Positions 55,972 to 63,708 of a stretch of DNA of 64,000 nt are shown one piece after another. The notes beneath the pieces are model-generated. The model saw only the letters and a program-made list of their open reading frames with translations, did no database searches and was not told the origin of the DNA. The stretch is from a virus. Position 1 is the first letter of the stretch. Each line of letters begins with the position of its first letter. The position numbers and the translations under genes are program-made. The stretch lies in IMG/VR virus record IMGVR_UViG_3300043499_000058, positions 1 through 64,000 of that record; one strand, 5' to 3'.

Positions 55972-56114
55972 TACCTACCTCCTCTCGTTTTCACTCCGGT
56001 TCGTACACCCTTGGGGGTGCTGCCCTTCTTGCGGGCAGACAGTGTTGTCACCGTCTTGCCCACAGTCGTCGGGCCGTCCTTGTCGATCCGAAGTACGCGG
56101 GGCGGAATTGTCAT
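55971..56114 (-). CDS. Tiny basic protein
   Basis: 47 residues (MTIPPRVLRIDKDGPTTVGK...), about a quarter Lys or Arg, ending TRGGR. ATGA overlap with the 39-residue gene and TAGTG overlap with the next. One of three consecutive basic micro-proteins behind the portal gene. Confidence 0.64.
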   Translation of the reverse strand: MTIPPRVLRIDKDGPTTVGKTVTTLSARKKGSTPKGVRTGVKTRGGR

Positions 56115-56230
56115 CGAACACCCCGAACGTGAAGCTCGATGCCTGACGGGACGATGACGCGCTTGCGCACGATGTAGTTGCGTCGTGTGCGGCGCTTCCC
56201 GAGGCGAAGCTTCTTGTTGTTGTATTTCAT
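56111..56230 (-). CDS. Tiny basic protein
   Basis: 39 residues (YNNKKLRLGKRRTRRNYIVR...), nearly 40 percent Lys or Arg. AAGGAG and TGACA precede the ATG. Ribosomal-protein-like composition; could bind packaged DNA or the portal. Function unknown. Confidence 0.64.
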   Translation of the reverse strand: MKYNNKKLRLGKRRTRRNYIVRKRVIVPSGIELHVRGVR

Positions 56231-56232
56231 TG

Positions 56233-56379
56233 TCACCTTCTCCTTCTTCGACGGACTCTGTTACGGCCTACCCGCGCTGCTACCTGCTTCGGGTTCTTGA
56301 TCCCCTTGCGCCGGTTGCCGTAACGACGACGATGTACCGACTTTTTCAGCCTGATCTTCCGTGGCCTTCCCGACCTCAC
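56233..56379 (-). CDS. Protamine-like tiny protein
   Basis: 48 residues from GTG 56379 (GTGA overlap with the portal stop; GGAGGG upstream). Half of all residues are Arg or Lys, ending in six Arg, as in protamines or virion DNA-condensing proteins. Function unknown. Confidence 0.64.
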   Translation of the reverse strand: MRSGRPRKIRLKKSVHRRRYGNRRKGIKNPKQVAARVGRNRVRRRRRR

Positions 56380-57965
56380 TCGTTACGGCCCCCTCCATTG
56401 CGGCCGGACGCCGCAGGCTGCTTACGCCGCGTGCCACGGTTGCCGTTGCCGTTTGTCAGTTGCGGCTGCGGTGTGGCCTTGGCGATCTCGATGGCGTTTT
56501 CCTTATCGATTTCTGCCAGGTGTTCCTCCAAGGACAAATTGTCTGCTGCGTCCTCAGCTTCCTGGGTCGGTGCCTTCATCGTTCTGAAAACGCGGAACTG
56601 ACGCAGCGCCTCGCGTGCCGTGTTCTCGCTGATCAGCTTGCGCTCCAAGAGGACTTCGAGCGTCATGACGAACTGCTGCATCGCCTGGGTCAGAGTGACA
56701 AGGCTTTCGACCCTGATCTCTGTCCACAGGATGTCAAGACGAACCGGCTCCTCGCCGTTCATGGCCAGCATCATCTTGACAATCATCTGAAGCGGCTCCT
56801 GATACTGAGCGCGCTTCCGTTCGATCTTCTTCTCGAAGGGGATTGTCTGCGCATTCATGTTGCCTGACGACGTTCCACCCTCGACGCGCATGAAAGCCCA
56901 CTCGGGCGTCTCGGACGCGACAGCGATGCAGTCGATCAGGAATTCGAGAAGTGTCTTGGAGTCGCCAAGCACACTTGTCACTTCGATGAAATCGATGTCC
57001 TCCTCGGAACCGATGAAAAGAACCTCGCGGCCCTTCCAAGGAATCGTAGCGCCTGAAATCGGTTCACCCGTTTCCTGATCGATGACGCTCGGGAAATTGT
57101 TGACCAGGAACGCCTTGACATCCTCGACCTTGAATTTCAACTTGGGCGTGGAGTGGTAAGCGTGGGCCTGCAACGCCTGACGCATGACTTCGTGGAACGC
57201 CTTGATGAAGGGGTAGACCGATTCCAGATCGGACTGTCCACCTGACAAAGCCGAGTCGAACTCGTTGTAGACAGCCAAGATAGGAACGAACCCATCCGGG
57301 TTGTCACGATTCCAGTCGGTCAGCCACCGCTGCGCGGTGCGGTCGTAGTACGTGTACGACTCGGGAGTGATGACCTCCCAAATTTCATGCTCCTTGATCT
57401 GCGGCTTCGTTCCACGCTTGACATCCGGCCTCGGCTGGATCTCGTCCACCCACTCCACCATTGTCACGATGACGGCCTGGGTGATCAGCTTCGGGTTCCG
57501 CTTGTCATACGTGACGGTGATGCGCTCTGGCTCGATCAACGTCAACGTGCAGGAGCGGCGTTCCTCCTCGGTTGTCAGCCTATCGGAAAGAGGCGGTTGC
57601 CAGATGCGAACGTATGTCAGGGAGTCGCGCAACGAGTTACGGAAAATCTCGATGAGTTGCGGCTTCCAGTGACGGTCGATGGCCTCGTTGACAAAGGCCG
57701 TCAATTCCTCGTCGTCGCCATTGACGACGGGCATTCCCATGAACTCGACCGTGCGGTCGATGATCGGCTTGCAGAACCCGGCCCCGAGATGACTGTCAGC
57801 CCCATCGTTCCGGTATAGCTGACGAGCCATGTCGTAGTCCACCCGCGTTTTGTCAAGCGCAGGTGCCGGGCCAAAGAAAGATCCACTCAACACGCGCCAG
57901 TTGTGGCGAAGGCCACCTGACAACCATGTGAGTTGTTCGCTGATCCATCCTGTGAATCTACTCAT
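56376..57965 (-). CDS. Portal protein
   Basis: 529 residues from ATG 57965 (GTG 57971 possible). Portal features: YNEFDSALSGGQSDLESVYP, HEVMRQALQAHAYHSTPKLK, a clip/stem region, and GGTSSGNMNAQTIPFEKKIE, typical of SPP1/HK97-type portals of actinophages. The C-terminus is Gln/Asn/Arg-rich. It forms the dodecameric packaging channel. Confidence 0.87.
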   Translation of the reverse strand: MSRFTGWISEQLTWLSGGLRHNWRVLSGSFFGPAPALDKTRVDYDMARQLYRNDGADSHLGAGFCKPIIDRTVEFMGMPVVNGDDEELTAFVNEAIDRHWKPQLIEIFRNSLRDSLTYVRIWQPPLSDRLTTEEERRSCTLTLIEPERITVTYDKRNPKLITQAVIVTMVEWVDEIQPRPDVKRGTKPQIKEHEIWEVITPESYTYYDRTAQRWLTDWNRDNPDGFVPILAVYNEFDSALSGGQSDLESVYPFIKAFHEVMRQALQAHAYHSTPKLKFKVEDVKAFLVNNFPSVIDQETGEPISGATIPWKGREVLFIGSEEDIDFIEVTSVLGDSKTLLEFLIDCIAVASETPEWAFMRVEGGTSSGNMNAQTIPFEKKIERKRAQYQEPLQMIVKMMLAMNGEEPVRLDILWTEIRVESLVTLTQAMQQFVMTLEVLLERKLISENTAREALRQFRVFRTMKAPTQEAEDAADNLSLEEHLAEIDKENAIEIAKATPQPQLTNGNGNRGTRRKQPAASGRNGGGRNE

Positions 57966-58551
57966 GTCCACTCGCTTCCGAGACGATGGCGTCCAGTTCG
58001 GTTGTCAGTTGTGCGATGCGCTTCTGAGTTTCGAGCGGCAACGCTTCGAGCTTGCTGAAAAAGTCGTCACTCAATTCGTGCTGATGCTGCTCGGTCTTGG
58101 TGACAACAGATTCGGACTTGTTGACCTTCGTGATCCCGACGCGATCCAGACCCTCCACGATTGCGTTGAGCCTGATCTTTGCGTCCGGTTCATGCCGAGC
58201 AATTTCGAGCAGACCTTCTGTCAGTTCGACAGAGGCATCCTTCATGTGGTTGACAGCGCCCGCAACCTTGTCGGCAGCGACGATGGCCACCTTTGCCTGA
58301 AAATCATCGTCCTCGCCCCACGCCTTGACAAGCCCGGTCTGGATGTTCAGCGAGTCCGAGATGTAGCGCCAGGAGTAACCGACCGCCTTGAGAACGGCCG
58401 CGTAGTCCCTGGCCCACGAAAGCTCATGTGCGTTCAGTTCAGCCAGGTCGGTGATCTTTTTCACCTTCCGCTTGCTGAACAGTGTCCCACCTGACTTCCT
58501 GCGCGCGAGGCCGACCACGATTTCCTCGGCGGTTGTGTCCTTACGCGGCAC
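57958..58551 (-). CDS. Small terminase subunit candidate
   Basis: 197 residues from GTG 58551. Helical, with a helix-turn-helix-like VLKAVGYSWRYISDSLNIQT and a long helical C-terminus (ETQKRIAQLTTELDAIVSEA) for oligomerisation. It lies between terminase and portal, and overlaps the terminase stop by 11 bases. Small terminases usually precede the large subunit, so this order is unusual. Confidence 0.65.
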   Translation of the reverse strand: MPRKDTTAEEIVVGLARRKSGGTLFSKRKVKKITDLAELNAHELSWARDYAAVLKAVGYSWRYISDSLNIQTGLVKAWGEDDDFQAKVAIVAADKVAGAVNHMKDASVELTEGLLEIARHEPDAKIRLNAIVEGLDRVGITKVNKSESVVTKTEQHQHELSDDFFSKLEALPLETQKRIAQLTTELDAIVSEASGHE

Positions 58552-60259
58552 TTGAAATCACACTCCCTGACCGTGCAAAAAGCTCCCCGACGGAAGCTGA
58601 AATTGAGATATGCGGCTTTTTCATCGTTGCGATCTCGCAGAACATGTCGGCGTGGTGCCAGTGATCCGGGTTCTTGTTTTTCACCCAACGCCGAATGTTA
58701 CGGCCCTTGGTGTCCTCCTCCTCGGACGCCGCCATCTGACAAAGCTGGTACATGTAACCGTTGTACGGCAACCGAGGCATGATCTCCCCGATTGTCTCCA
58801 CGTCAGAGGGCATGATCATCCGCCCGCCCATGAGCCTACCTACGTGCATGTCGAACGCGTCGGTGCGGTCGATGTTCACCTTACCAACCTCGCCCGCCTT
58901 GGGCGTGTTGAAAACGCCTGTCTCGGCCTGGTCAGGTCGATCCTGCTCGAAGCCGATCCAGACCCTCTTGTGGTATTTCAGGGCCAGCTTCTTGGCCTCG
59001 CTCTTTTCAGGGTGGGCATCGATGATGCAGGTGAAAGAGCCGAGTCCCGCCAGGAAGGTGTCCAACTGATCCCACATCGGGTTGGCGGGTTTGTCAGCGA
59101 AGATTTTGGCTTGCCAGAAAATGCGACGGCCGTAACGGTCGATGTAGTCGGCCCTGACATGCAGGACGTTGCCGACATCGACGCCGACGTACACAGGGCC
59201 GGTCGGCAGTCCGCCTTGGCTGTGCCCCGACTTCGGGATGCACTTGCGGATCAATTCAGGTGTGATCTGATCCCCGGCGCTGACAAACGGTTCACCACGG
59301 TTGTTGTTGTACCAAGCTCGCAGTTTCTTTGGCTGGACTTGCCCCAGGAAGTAGTTTTCCATGAAGCCAGCGATTGTCTGCGTGGGTGAGTTGAGTTGGT
59401 TGATCTGATAGCCGCGCTTACGTCCGCCTGGGTTGTCACTCTCCCAGGTGCCGAACGCGTTAGCAGCGGCGCGCTCTTGATCGGAAATCTCCTTGTGGCA
59501 GTAGACGCACCGAACGCTGCACTCCTCGGCCATGTCGCCAATGACAATGTTTTCGTCCACTGTGATCGTTTGTCTGCGCGAGCAATGCGGACAGGGGATG
59601 TACCAACGGTGCTGATCGCTTGCGTGCCATGCGTCCTCTGCGTCTACGCCGTGACCCGGCGCGGTCGGGGTTGACAATTCGGTCTTGCGCTTGATGTCCG
59701 ATCCGTCGAGCCGCGCCATCGCCTCGGGGATGTTGTCCTCGATCATTTTGTCACGCTCGTCCATGACAAGACAATCGGCGGGGATCTCTCGAAGTTCAGT
59801 CCAGATGTTCGTACCTCGGATGCGAAGCGCGATGTCATCGATGGACTGCTTGTGCAGGCGGTTGTCAACGTTCTTGAAGTGGGCCTTTAGCTCCGCGTTC
59901 GAGTCGATGATCGGGTCGATCCGGCCCTGGACAAAGGGGATAGCTCCGGTTTTCAATGGCATGAGGTAAAGCTGGTGCCACTTCCTTTTCACGATCCAGT
60001 GGAACGTCCTGACAAGGAAAATCGTTGTCAGTCCCATCTGCGCCCCCTTGGGCACGATGATCCACTCAGACTCGTCGCGGATGATGTCGCGTTGGAACTC
60101 GCGCCCGCGCATGTCGAAAGGATGTCCGTCTACTCTCAGCTTCAAGAGATCGGCCCAAGCGTCCGGGTATGCCTGTGCGTTCGCACGCGCTGACATACGG
60201 CTGCGGGGAGCAACCACAACCGGCTTGTTTACAGGAATTTTGGCTGTTTTACGGGCCAC
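58541..60259 (-). CDS. terL: Terminase large subunit (GpA-like)
   Basis: 572 residues from GTG 60259 (no strong ribosome site). The ATPase has a Walker A variant (VPKGAQMGLTT), Walker B near PADCLVMDERD, and a CPHC/CVYC zinc pair (YIPCPHCSRRQTI) as in lambda gpA relatives. The nuclease part includes VYVGVDVGNVLHVRAD (first Asp) and CIIDAHPEK. It cuts concatemers and powers DNA packaging. Confidence 0.9.
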   Translation of the reverse strand: MARKTAKIPVNKPVVVAPRSRMSARANAQAYPDAWADLLKLRVDGHPFDMRGREFQRDIIRDESEWIIVPKGAQMGLTTIFLVRTFHWIVKRKWHQLYLMPLKTGAIPFVQGRIDPIIDSNAELKAHFKNVDNRLHKQSIDDIALRIRGTNIWTELREIPADCLVMDERDKMIEDNIPEAMARLDGSDIKRKTELSTPTAPGHGVDAEDAWHASDQHRWYIPCPHCSRRQTITVDENIVIGDMAEECSVRCVYCHKEISDQERAAANAFGTWESDNPGGRKRGYQINQLNSPTQTIAGFMENYFLGQVQPKKLRAWYNNNRGEPFVSAGDQITPELIRKCIPKSGHSQGGLPTGPVYVGVDVGNVLHVRADYIDRYGRRIFWQAKIFADKPANPMWDQLDTFLAGLGSFTCIIDAHPEKSEAKKLALKYHKRVWIGFEQDRPDQAETGVFNTPKAGEVGKVNIDRTDAFDMHVGRLMGGRMIMPSDVETIGEIMPRLPYNGYMYQLCQMAASEEEDTKGRNIRRWVKNKNPDHWHHADMFCEIATMKKPHISISASVGELFARSGSVISSAA

Positions 60260-60291
60260 TGAAAAGGGGCGGCTTTTGCACCGCTGATTTC

Positions 60292-60320
60292 AGTGTAGCC
60301 GGTGCCTGTCAGGGTGAAAA
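60292..60320 (-). promoter_or_regulatory. Candidate late promoter before terminase
   Basis: TTTTCA (60315-60320), 17 bases, TACACT (60292-60297) on the minus strand, just past the terminator and about 30 bases before the terminase GTG. The -35 is itself a TGAAAA motif and is only four of six matches to consensus. Confidence 0.45.
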
Positions 60321-60345
60321 GAAGGGCCGGGGTTTCCCCCGGCCC
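60316..60345 (-). terminator. Rho-independent terminator
   Basis: GGGCCGGGG (60324-60332) and CCCCGGCCC (60337-60345) form nine G:C pairs with a GAAA loop on the minus strand, then TTCTTTTC. It is the clearest terminator of the window and separates the accessory genes from the packaging operon. Confidence 0.85.
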
Positions 60346-60382
60346 TCGGCCCGAATCGCCGCGCTCTCGGAAGCGGCAGCGA
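60316..60382 (-). ncRNA. Possible small RNA of about 65 nt
   Basis: Transcription from the promoter at 60389-60418 would start near 60382 and end at the terminator. The transcript has a first hairpin (CTCTCG/CGAGAG, 60364-60385) and the terminator hairpin, and no reading frame. It may be a phage small RNA or just a short leader with attenuator for the packaging operon. Confidence 0.45.
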
Positions 60383-60388
60383 GAGATC

Positions 60389-60418
60389 AGCGTAGTGCGT
60401 ACCTCACCGGCTTGTCAA
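60389..60418 (-). promoter_or_regulatory. Promoter reading into terminator
   Basis: TTGACA (60413-60418; plus-strand TGTCAA), 18 bases, TACGCT (60389-60394). Perfect -35, good -10. It lies between the stop at 60424 and the terminator at 60316-60345, so it can only make a short RNA unless the terminator is passed. Confidence 0.6.
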
Positions 60419-60423
60419 ACCGG

Positions 60424-60624
60424 CTAGAAGTCCTCCCCTAGTGCTTCCTCCCCGAATCTCGGGAACCCTATTTTGTCATCGAACCAATAGTTTTCAGGAA
60501 CGAGATCAAGCGGTACCTGAAACCCCATGTCAAACCATGCCTGACATTCTTTGAGGGTGAACCGTTGGGGATCACGAATGACAATGTAACCGTGTCCGAA
60601 GGGTAAACGAGTCGTGGCGTCACG
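60424..60624 (-). CDS. Second frame of a possibly frameshifted protein
   Basis: This frame, -1 relative to gene 60468-60716, reads IVIRDPQRFTLKECQAWFDM and then GFQVPLDLVPENYWFDD to a stop at 60424. It has the composition of real protein, but no good start of its own. A slip near the CCCC run (GATCCCCAAC, about 60572) would join the two. Either a frameshift product, an overlapping gene or a mutation. Only the stop coordinate is firm. Confidence 0.45.
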   Translation of the reverse strand, partial: RDATTRLPFGHGYIVIRDPQRFTLKECQAWFDMGFQVPLDLVPENYWFDDKIGFPRFGEEALGEDF

Positions 60625-60716
60625 TCGAAGTTGACAATCTTCTCGGAACCGTTTGGCAAGCTGAAAACCACTCGCGCGGATTCGAGCATCATGACGCCGT
60701 GCGTTGAGTCGGCCAT
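60468..60716 (-). CDS. Hypothetical beta-rich protein
   Basis: 82 residues; GGGGAGGAGAT precedes the ATG. The first 52 residues (ARVVFSLPNGSEKIVNFDVT; YPSDTVTLSFVIPNGS) form a plausible beta domain. The remaining 30 look less natural, while the overlapping -1 frame looks better, so the true product may be a frameshift fusion ending at 60424. Function unknown. Confidence 0.6.
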   Translation of the reverse strand: MADSTHGVMMLESARVVFSLPNGSEKIVNFDVTPRLVYPSDTVTLSFVIPNGSPSKNVRHGLTWGFRYRLISFLKTIGSMTK

Positions 60717-60746
60717 ATCTCCTCCCCTTTACTCCGGCCACGCCGG

Positions 60747-61190
60747 TTAGAGATTGTCACGAATTTGTCTCGACAACCTGACAAGGATGTAGGCCATCTT
60801 GTCCACCATGCCTTCCATGTGATGCCGGAATGTCATGCTGATCAGATCGTCCACGTCCCGGTGGAGCAGACCGTCAAGTTGATCGAGGACGAATTCCGCT
60901 TCTCGGGTGACAAGATGCAGTAGCTCATGAACGATGGCCGTCTCCATCGCCGCGTCTGCGCCGGGGTACTCCGCTGACATCATCGCCGGGTTGACGTACA
61001 ATCGGGCCATCTCGTAGTCCTTGGCCCGCCAGATACGCGCGTGATCGTGCGGCCCGAACTCTCCGAAGTCGTCGGTGTTTTCAGGCCACTTGTCGTACTC
61101 CTCTGGCCAGACTACGTGCAAGTCCCAGGTTGTCAGCCCCAGGATTTGTACCCACCGTTGAACAGTGTGGTAAACGTCAACCCTGCTCAC
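60747..61190 (-). CDS. SprT/zinc metallopeptidase-like protein
   Basis: 147 residues from GTG 61190 (AAGGG upstream). HELLH at 88-92 is the zinc HExxH motif, and MARLYVNPAMMSAEYPGADA precedes it as in SprT-like minigluzincins; a third ligand further on could be His or Glu. It probably cleaves protein or acts as a metal-binding adaptor. It is the last complete gene before the beta protein and terminator. Confidence 0.72.
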   Translation of the reverse strand: MSRVDVYHTVQRWVQILGLTTWDLHVVWPEEYDKWPENTDDFGEFGPHDHARIWRAKDYEMARLYVNPAMMSAEYPGADAAMETAIVHELLHLVTREAEFVLDQLDGLLHRDVDDLISMTFRHHMEGMVDKMAYILVRLSRQIRDNL

Positions 61191-61489
61191 TTGTCACCCT
61201 TCTTGCGTGCGCGTGCCTTTGCGACCGACTTCTCCTGCTCGCGCTCCGCAACCGCATCGACCACGACCTCGGCCTTCTCCTTCTTGGGCTTCGTCTTGTC
61301 AGCCGCACGCTCCTAAAGCACATCGGCATCGACCGGGATGCGCTCGCGGTTCCGCTTGGCAAAGACCTCGAAGCTGATCCGGCCAAGCCGCAAGTGCGGC
61401 ATGAGATGGGTGAACCCATTGTTTTCCATCTGCGTGCGTTCGTCGTAATTGTCAGTTGGGGTACAGATCGTCTTACTGAGTGTCGCCAT
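61187..61489 (-). CDS. ORF interrupted by an amber codon
   Basis: ATG 61489 (AAGGAGG upstream) opens 58 residues (ATLSKTICTPTDNYDERTQM...) ending at TAG 61313-61315. The same frame continues for 41 more codons (ERAADKTKPKKEKAEVVVDA...) to TGA at 61187, which forms a GTGA overlap with the metallopeptidase start, the joint typical of this genome. The extension has no start at its head. Amber readthrough, or a recent nonsense mutation, are both possible. The safe product is 61313-61489. Confidence 0.6.
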
Positions 61490-61499
61490 GTGTGCCTCC

Positions 61500-62006
61500 T
61501 TAGAGCGCCGCCGTCTCGAACGAGACGGTGCGCCGAGTCGCTTGCAGAAAGTGGTGGGCCGTGACAACCTGGCCTCCCAGGAACTTCACCATTTGCTCCT
61601 GAAAAGTGATCGGTAGTTCGAGCTTCATCGCGTGCTTGATCAGGTTGTATGTGTCCTGGCCGATATAGAAATCGACGTTGACAACGTGGACACGACTGGC
61701 AAGCTCGCACATACGGAACTGGACTGCATGGATGACCGCCTTCTCGCGCTCCCCGAGCGGCCACGACTCGCCAGGCTTGAAAACATGCTTGCCCAAGACG
61801 ATGCAACCATCGAGCGCGAGCCTATACGCAGCATCCGCGAACGCTTGCTGAAAACGTGCCGATCCTGCGAGAAGAACGATCTCAGGCAGACCGCGCAACA
61901 TTTTGACCTCTTGCAGCGCAGGCTCCACGAACTCAGTTGCCACCCATCCGGGCATCTCGTTCGACTCTGCAAGTGACACCAAACATGCGAAGGTTCTATC
62001 CAACAT
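61500..62006 (-). CDS. Deoxyribosyltransferase-like (NDT/DUF4406-type) protein
   Basis: 168 residues from ATG 62006 (GAAGGGGG eight bases upstream). A flavodoxin-like core: EIVLLAGSARFQQAFADAAY, GCIVLGKHVFKPGESWPLGE, and CELASRVHVVNVDFYIGQDT. This is the layout of nucleoside 2-deoxyribosyltransferase-like phage proteins, which may act on nucleotides. The catalytic Glu is not certain. Confidence 0.65.
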   Translation of the reverse strand: MLDRTFACLVSLAESNEMPGWVATEFVEPALQEVKMLRGLPEIVLLAGSARFQQAFADAAYRLALDGCIVLGKHVFKPGESWPLGEREKAVIHAVQFRMCELASRVHVVNVDFYIGQDTYNLIKHAMKLELPITFQEQMVKFLGGQVVTAHHFLQATRRTVSFETAAL

Positions 62007-62313
62007 TGTCACCACCCCCTTCAGGAGTCCAGATTCGGCCAGTACCGTCGGCCTTCTCCATGATCTTTTTCACTGTGTAGCCATCGAGCCGGTTGAACGT
62101 TATCGCCATCTTGCGGTTCGCGTGCTGGATCGTGGCATCGCTCGGCTGCATCGGTGCCTGGGTGAGCGCCTGCCATTCGTAGTACGCGGCCAAGAATGCG
62201 ATCACTTTGTCATCGTAGACCCCGATGAACTCCATCTCGCCGTCCTGGGCATTGAGCTTGGTGATGTCACCCGGTTTAATGTAAGCCGGTGGGTAGGTCT
62301 TTTTTTCAGCCAT
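61996..62313 (-). CDS. Hypothetical protein
   Basis: 105 residues from ATG 62313. Strand-rich start (MEFIGVYDDKVIAFLAAYYE), later RKMAITFNRLDGYTVKKIME. Overlaps of 8 and 11 bases with neighbours. Function unknown. Confidence 0.65.
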   Translation of the reverse strand: MAEKKTYPPAYIKPGDITKLNAQDGEMEFIGVYDDKVIAFLAAYYEWQALTQAPMQPSDATIQHANRKMAITFNRLDGYTVKKIMEKADGTGRIWTPEGGGDNVG

Positions 62314-62521
62314 TCGACTCACGCTTGTAGACGACGCGGCCATACATGACAGCGTTACCGTCCTCGTCACGCATTGGGACAATGATTTTGTCAGTCTGTA
62401 CCCATGAACCATCGTCGTACGCCTGAAAACGATCAAGGACGGCTGCGACTTCCTCGTTCAGCGCCTCCTCGACGTTCTCCTCGTTCTGATCCTCTGCCTC
62501 GAATCGAAAGCGTGTGATCAC
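62306..62521 (-). CDS. Small acidic hypothetical protein
   Basis: 71 residues from GTG 62521 (AAGGAGGAGGG upstream, GTGA overlap). Strand, acidic helix (EDQNEENVEEALNEEVAAVL), then strands (KIIVPMRDEDGNAVMYGRVV). Function unknown. Confidence 0.65.
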   Translation of the reverse strand: MITRFRFEAEDQNEENVEEALNEEVAAVLDRFQAYDDGSWVQTDKIIVPMRDEDGNAVMYGRVVYKRESNG

Positions 62522-62784
62522 AGCTTGCCCTCCTCCTTTGCGATGTTGAGCGCCCGCCTGACAAGTTCCCAGGGGTGGTAGGCCAGACGCGGGTAGTCTC
62601 TGACAATGACTTGTCGTTTGCGACCCCCACGCCGCTTCTTGAAGATCCGGCAGCGATACGTTCCCCGATTCCCGCGAGTGGTCAACGTTCCCCACACGTC
62701 GTTGTCGAACAGTAACTCACCCAACAGTTGATTGTCAGGCCCGTCAAAGCCACCTGGCAGAAGCTCCATCCGAACGCGGATCAC
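62518..62784 (-). CDS. Small basic hypothetical protein
   Basis: 88 residues from GTG 62784 (GTGA overlap). Beta-rich first half, then a basic stretch (CRIFKKRRGGRKRQVIVRDY) and a helical end. Possibly nucleic-acid binding. Function unknown. Confidence 0.64.
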   Translation of the reverse strand: MIRVRMELLPGGFDGPDNQLLGELLFDNDVWGTLTTRGNRGTYRCRIFKKRRGGRKRQVIVRDYPRLAYHPWELVRRALNIAKEEGKL

Positions 62785-63092
62785 AGGTCATCTCTCCGAT
62801 GTTCCAGTTCAGTTGTCAGGTTCTCGATCTCAGCCTTCAACTCGCGGCGCTCGTTGTCCCACCCCGTCTTGGCCGCGAGCCAGAACCGAAGCATGGCAAC
62901 CAACATGCTCGCTCCTTCTGAATGCGTGCGCCGCCAGTCATTGTCACCGAGATACACCCAGACATCGGTGCTTGTGACCGCGATCTCGCCTCTCTTTGGT
63001 TCGCCATAGAACGGCTCGATGAGATGGTTGTCACCACCATTGAAAACGCGCCAGGCGTCTCGACCTTCGACTTTGAGTTGTGGGTTATCCAA
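62781..63092 (-). CDS. Hypothetical protein
   Basis: 103 residues from TTG 63092 (GGAGGAGG upstream; overlaps the previous stop by 8 bases). A beta part (TSTDVWVYLGDNDWRRTHSE) and a C-terminal coiled coil (ERRELKAEIENLTTELEHRR). Function unknown. Confidence 0.65.
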   Translation of the reverse strand: MDNPQLKVEGRDAWRVFNGGDNHLIEPFYGEPKRGEIAVTSTDVWVYLGDNDWRRTHSEGASMLVAMLRFWLAAKTGWDNERRELKAEIENLTTELEHRRDDL

Positions 63093-63456
63093 TGTCAGCC
63101 TCCTCCATGTAAGGGATTCCGCGCTCGCCGCAGAACCACAGGTGATCCGGTGGAATGACCGTGTAGACCTTGACTTCCTCGATTTTGTCACCCCAGGTCG
63201 GCCGCACGTGAACCTCGGCGCGCTCGGGCAGGTACACCTGCCACAAGTCCCACCGTTCGATCTCTGTCTGCGGCCCGAAGGCTCCTGACAACCCCCAAGC
63301 CATGCTCGGAGTCGGAGACAAGGAGATGTAGGGCAACGTGAGCGCCCCGTCATCGGCCCACGCTACTGTCACCTGCTGATACGGCTTCAGGCCACCCGAG
63401 CGAATCTTCTTGCGCCGTTCAGTGGGCGACCAGTGAAAAAGCGGTTCAAGTCTCAC
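63085..63456 (-). CDS. Possible ADP-ribosyltransferase-fold protein
   Basis: 123 residues from GTG 63456 (GTGA overlap). LFHWSPTERRKKIRSGGLKP, then YISLSPTPSMAWGLSG and VKVYTVIPPDHLWFC. A His-containing first strand, a GL-P turn and a later S-x-S strand recall ART/KptA-like folds that use NAD. No catalytic residue can be fixed by eye; hypothesis only. Confidence 0.6.
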   Translation of the reverse strand: MRLEPLFHWSPTERRKKIRSGGLKPYQQVTVAWADDGALTLPYISLSPTPSMAWGLSGAFGPQTEIERWDLWQVYLPERAEVHVRPTWGDKIEEVKVYTVIPPDHLWFCGERGIPYMEEADIG

Positions 63457-63665
63457 AGGCTACGCAAGTGGCGCTCGAAGTGAGAGTTGCACAGGCAGAC
63501 TGGCGACCGCTTCTCGCGGATCGTTGCGATGGCCTTGTCAGCCGTCCAATCCTTCCACATCATGAGCGCCCGCGCCGCGACCGACTTCATTCCACCTGAA
63601 AAACCGAAGTCACCCCGATACGTGTTCCCGAATCTGCCCTTTGCTTTGCCATCCAGTTCGGCCAT
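63453..63665 (-). CDS. Small hypothetical protein
   Basis: 70 residues from ATG 63665 (GGGAGG upstream). A Gly-rich basic start (KGRFGNTYRGDFGFSGGMKS), Trp-rich helix, and a CLCNSHFERH segment. Function unknown. Confidence 0.65.
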   Translation of the reverse strand: MAELDGKAKGRFGNTYRGDFGFSGGMKSVAARALMMWKDWTADKAIATIREKRSPVCLCNSHFERHLRSL

Positions 63666-63708
63666 CCGGCCTCCCTTCTCGCCCTTCCGGGCTTTGTCAG
63701 ACGCTACA

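Noticed and set aside
55330-56157. 275-residue plus-strand frame
   Set aside because: It lies opposite four small well-supported minus-strand genes with ribosome sites and typical overlaps; its composition is that of an antisense frame.
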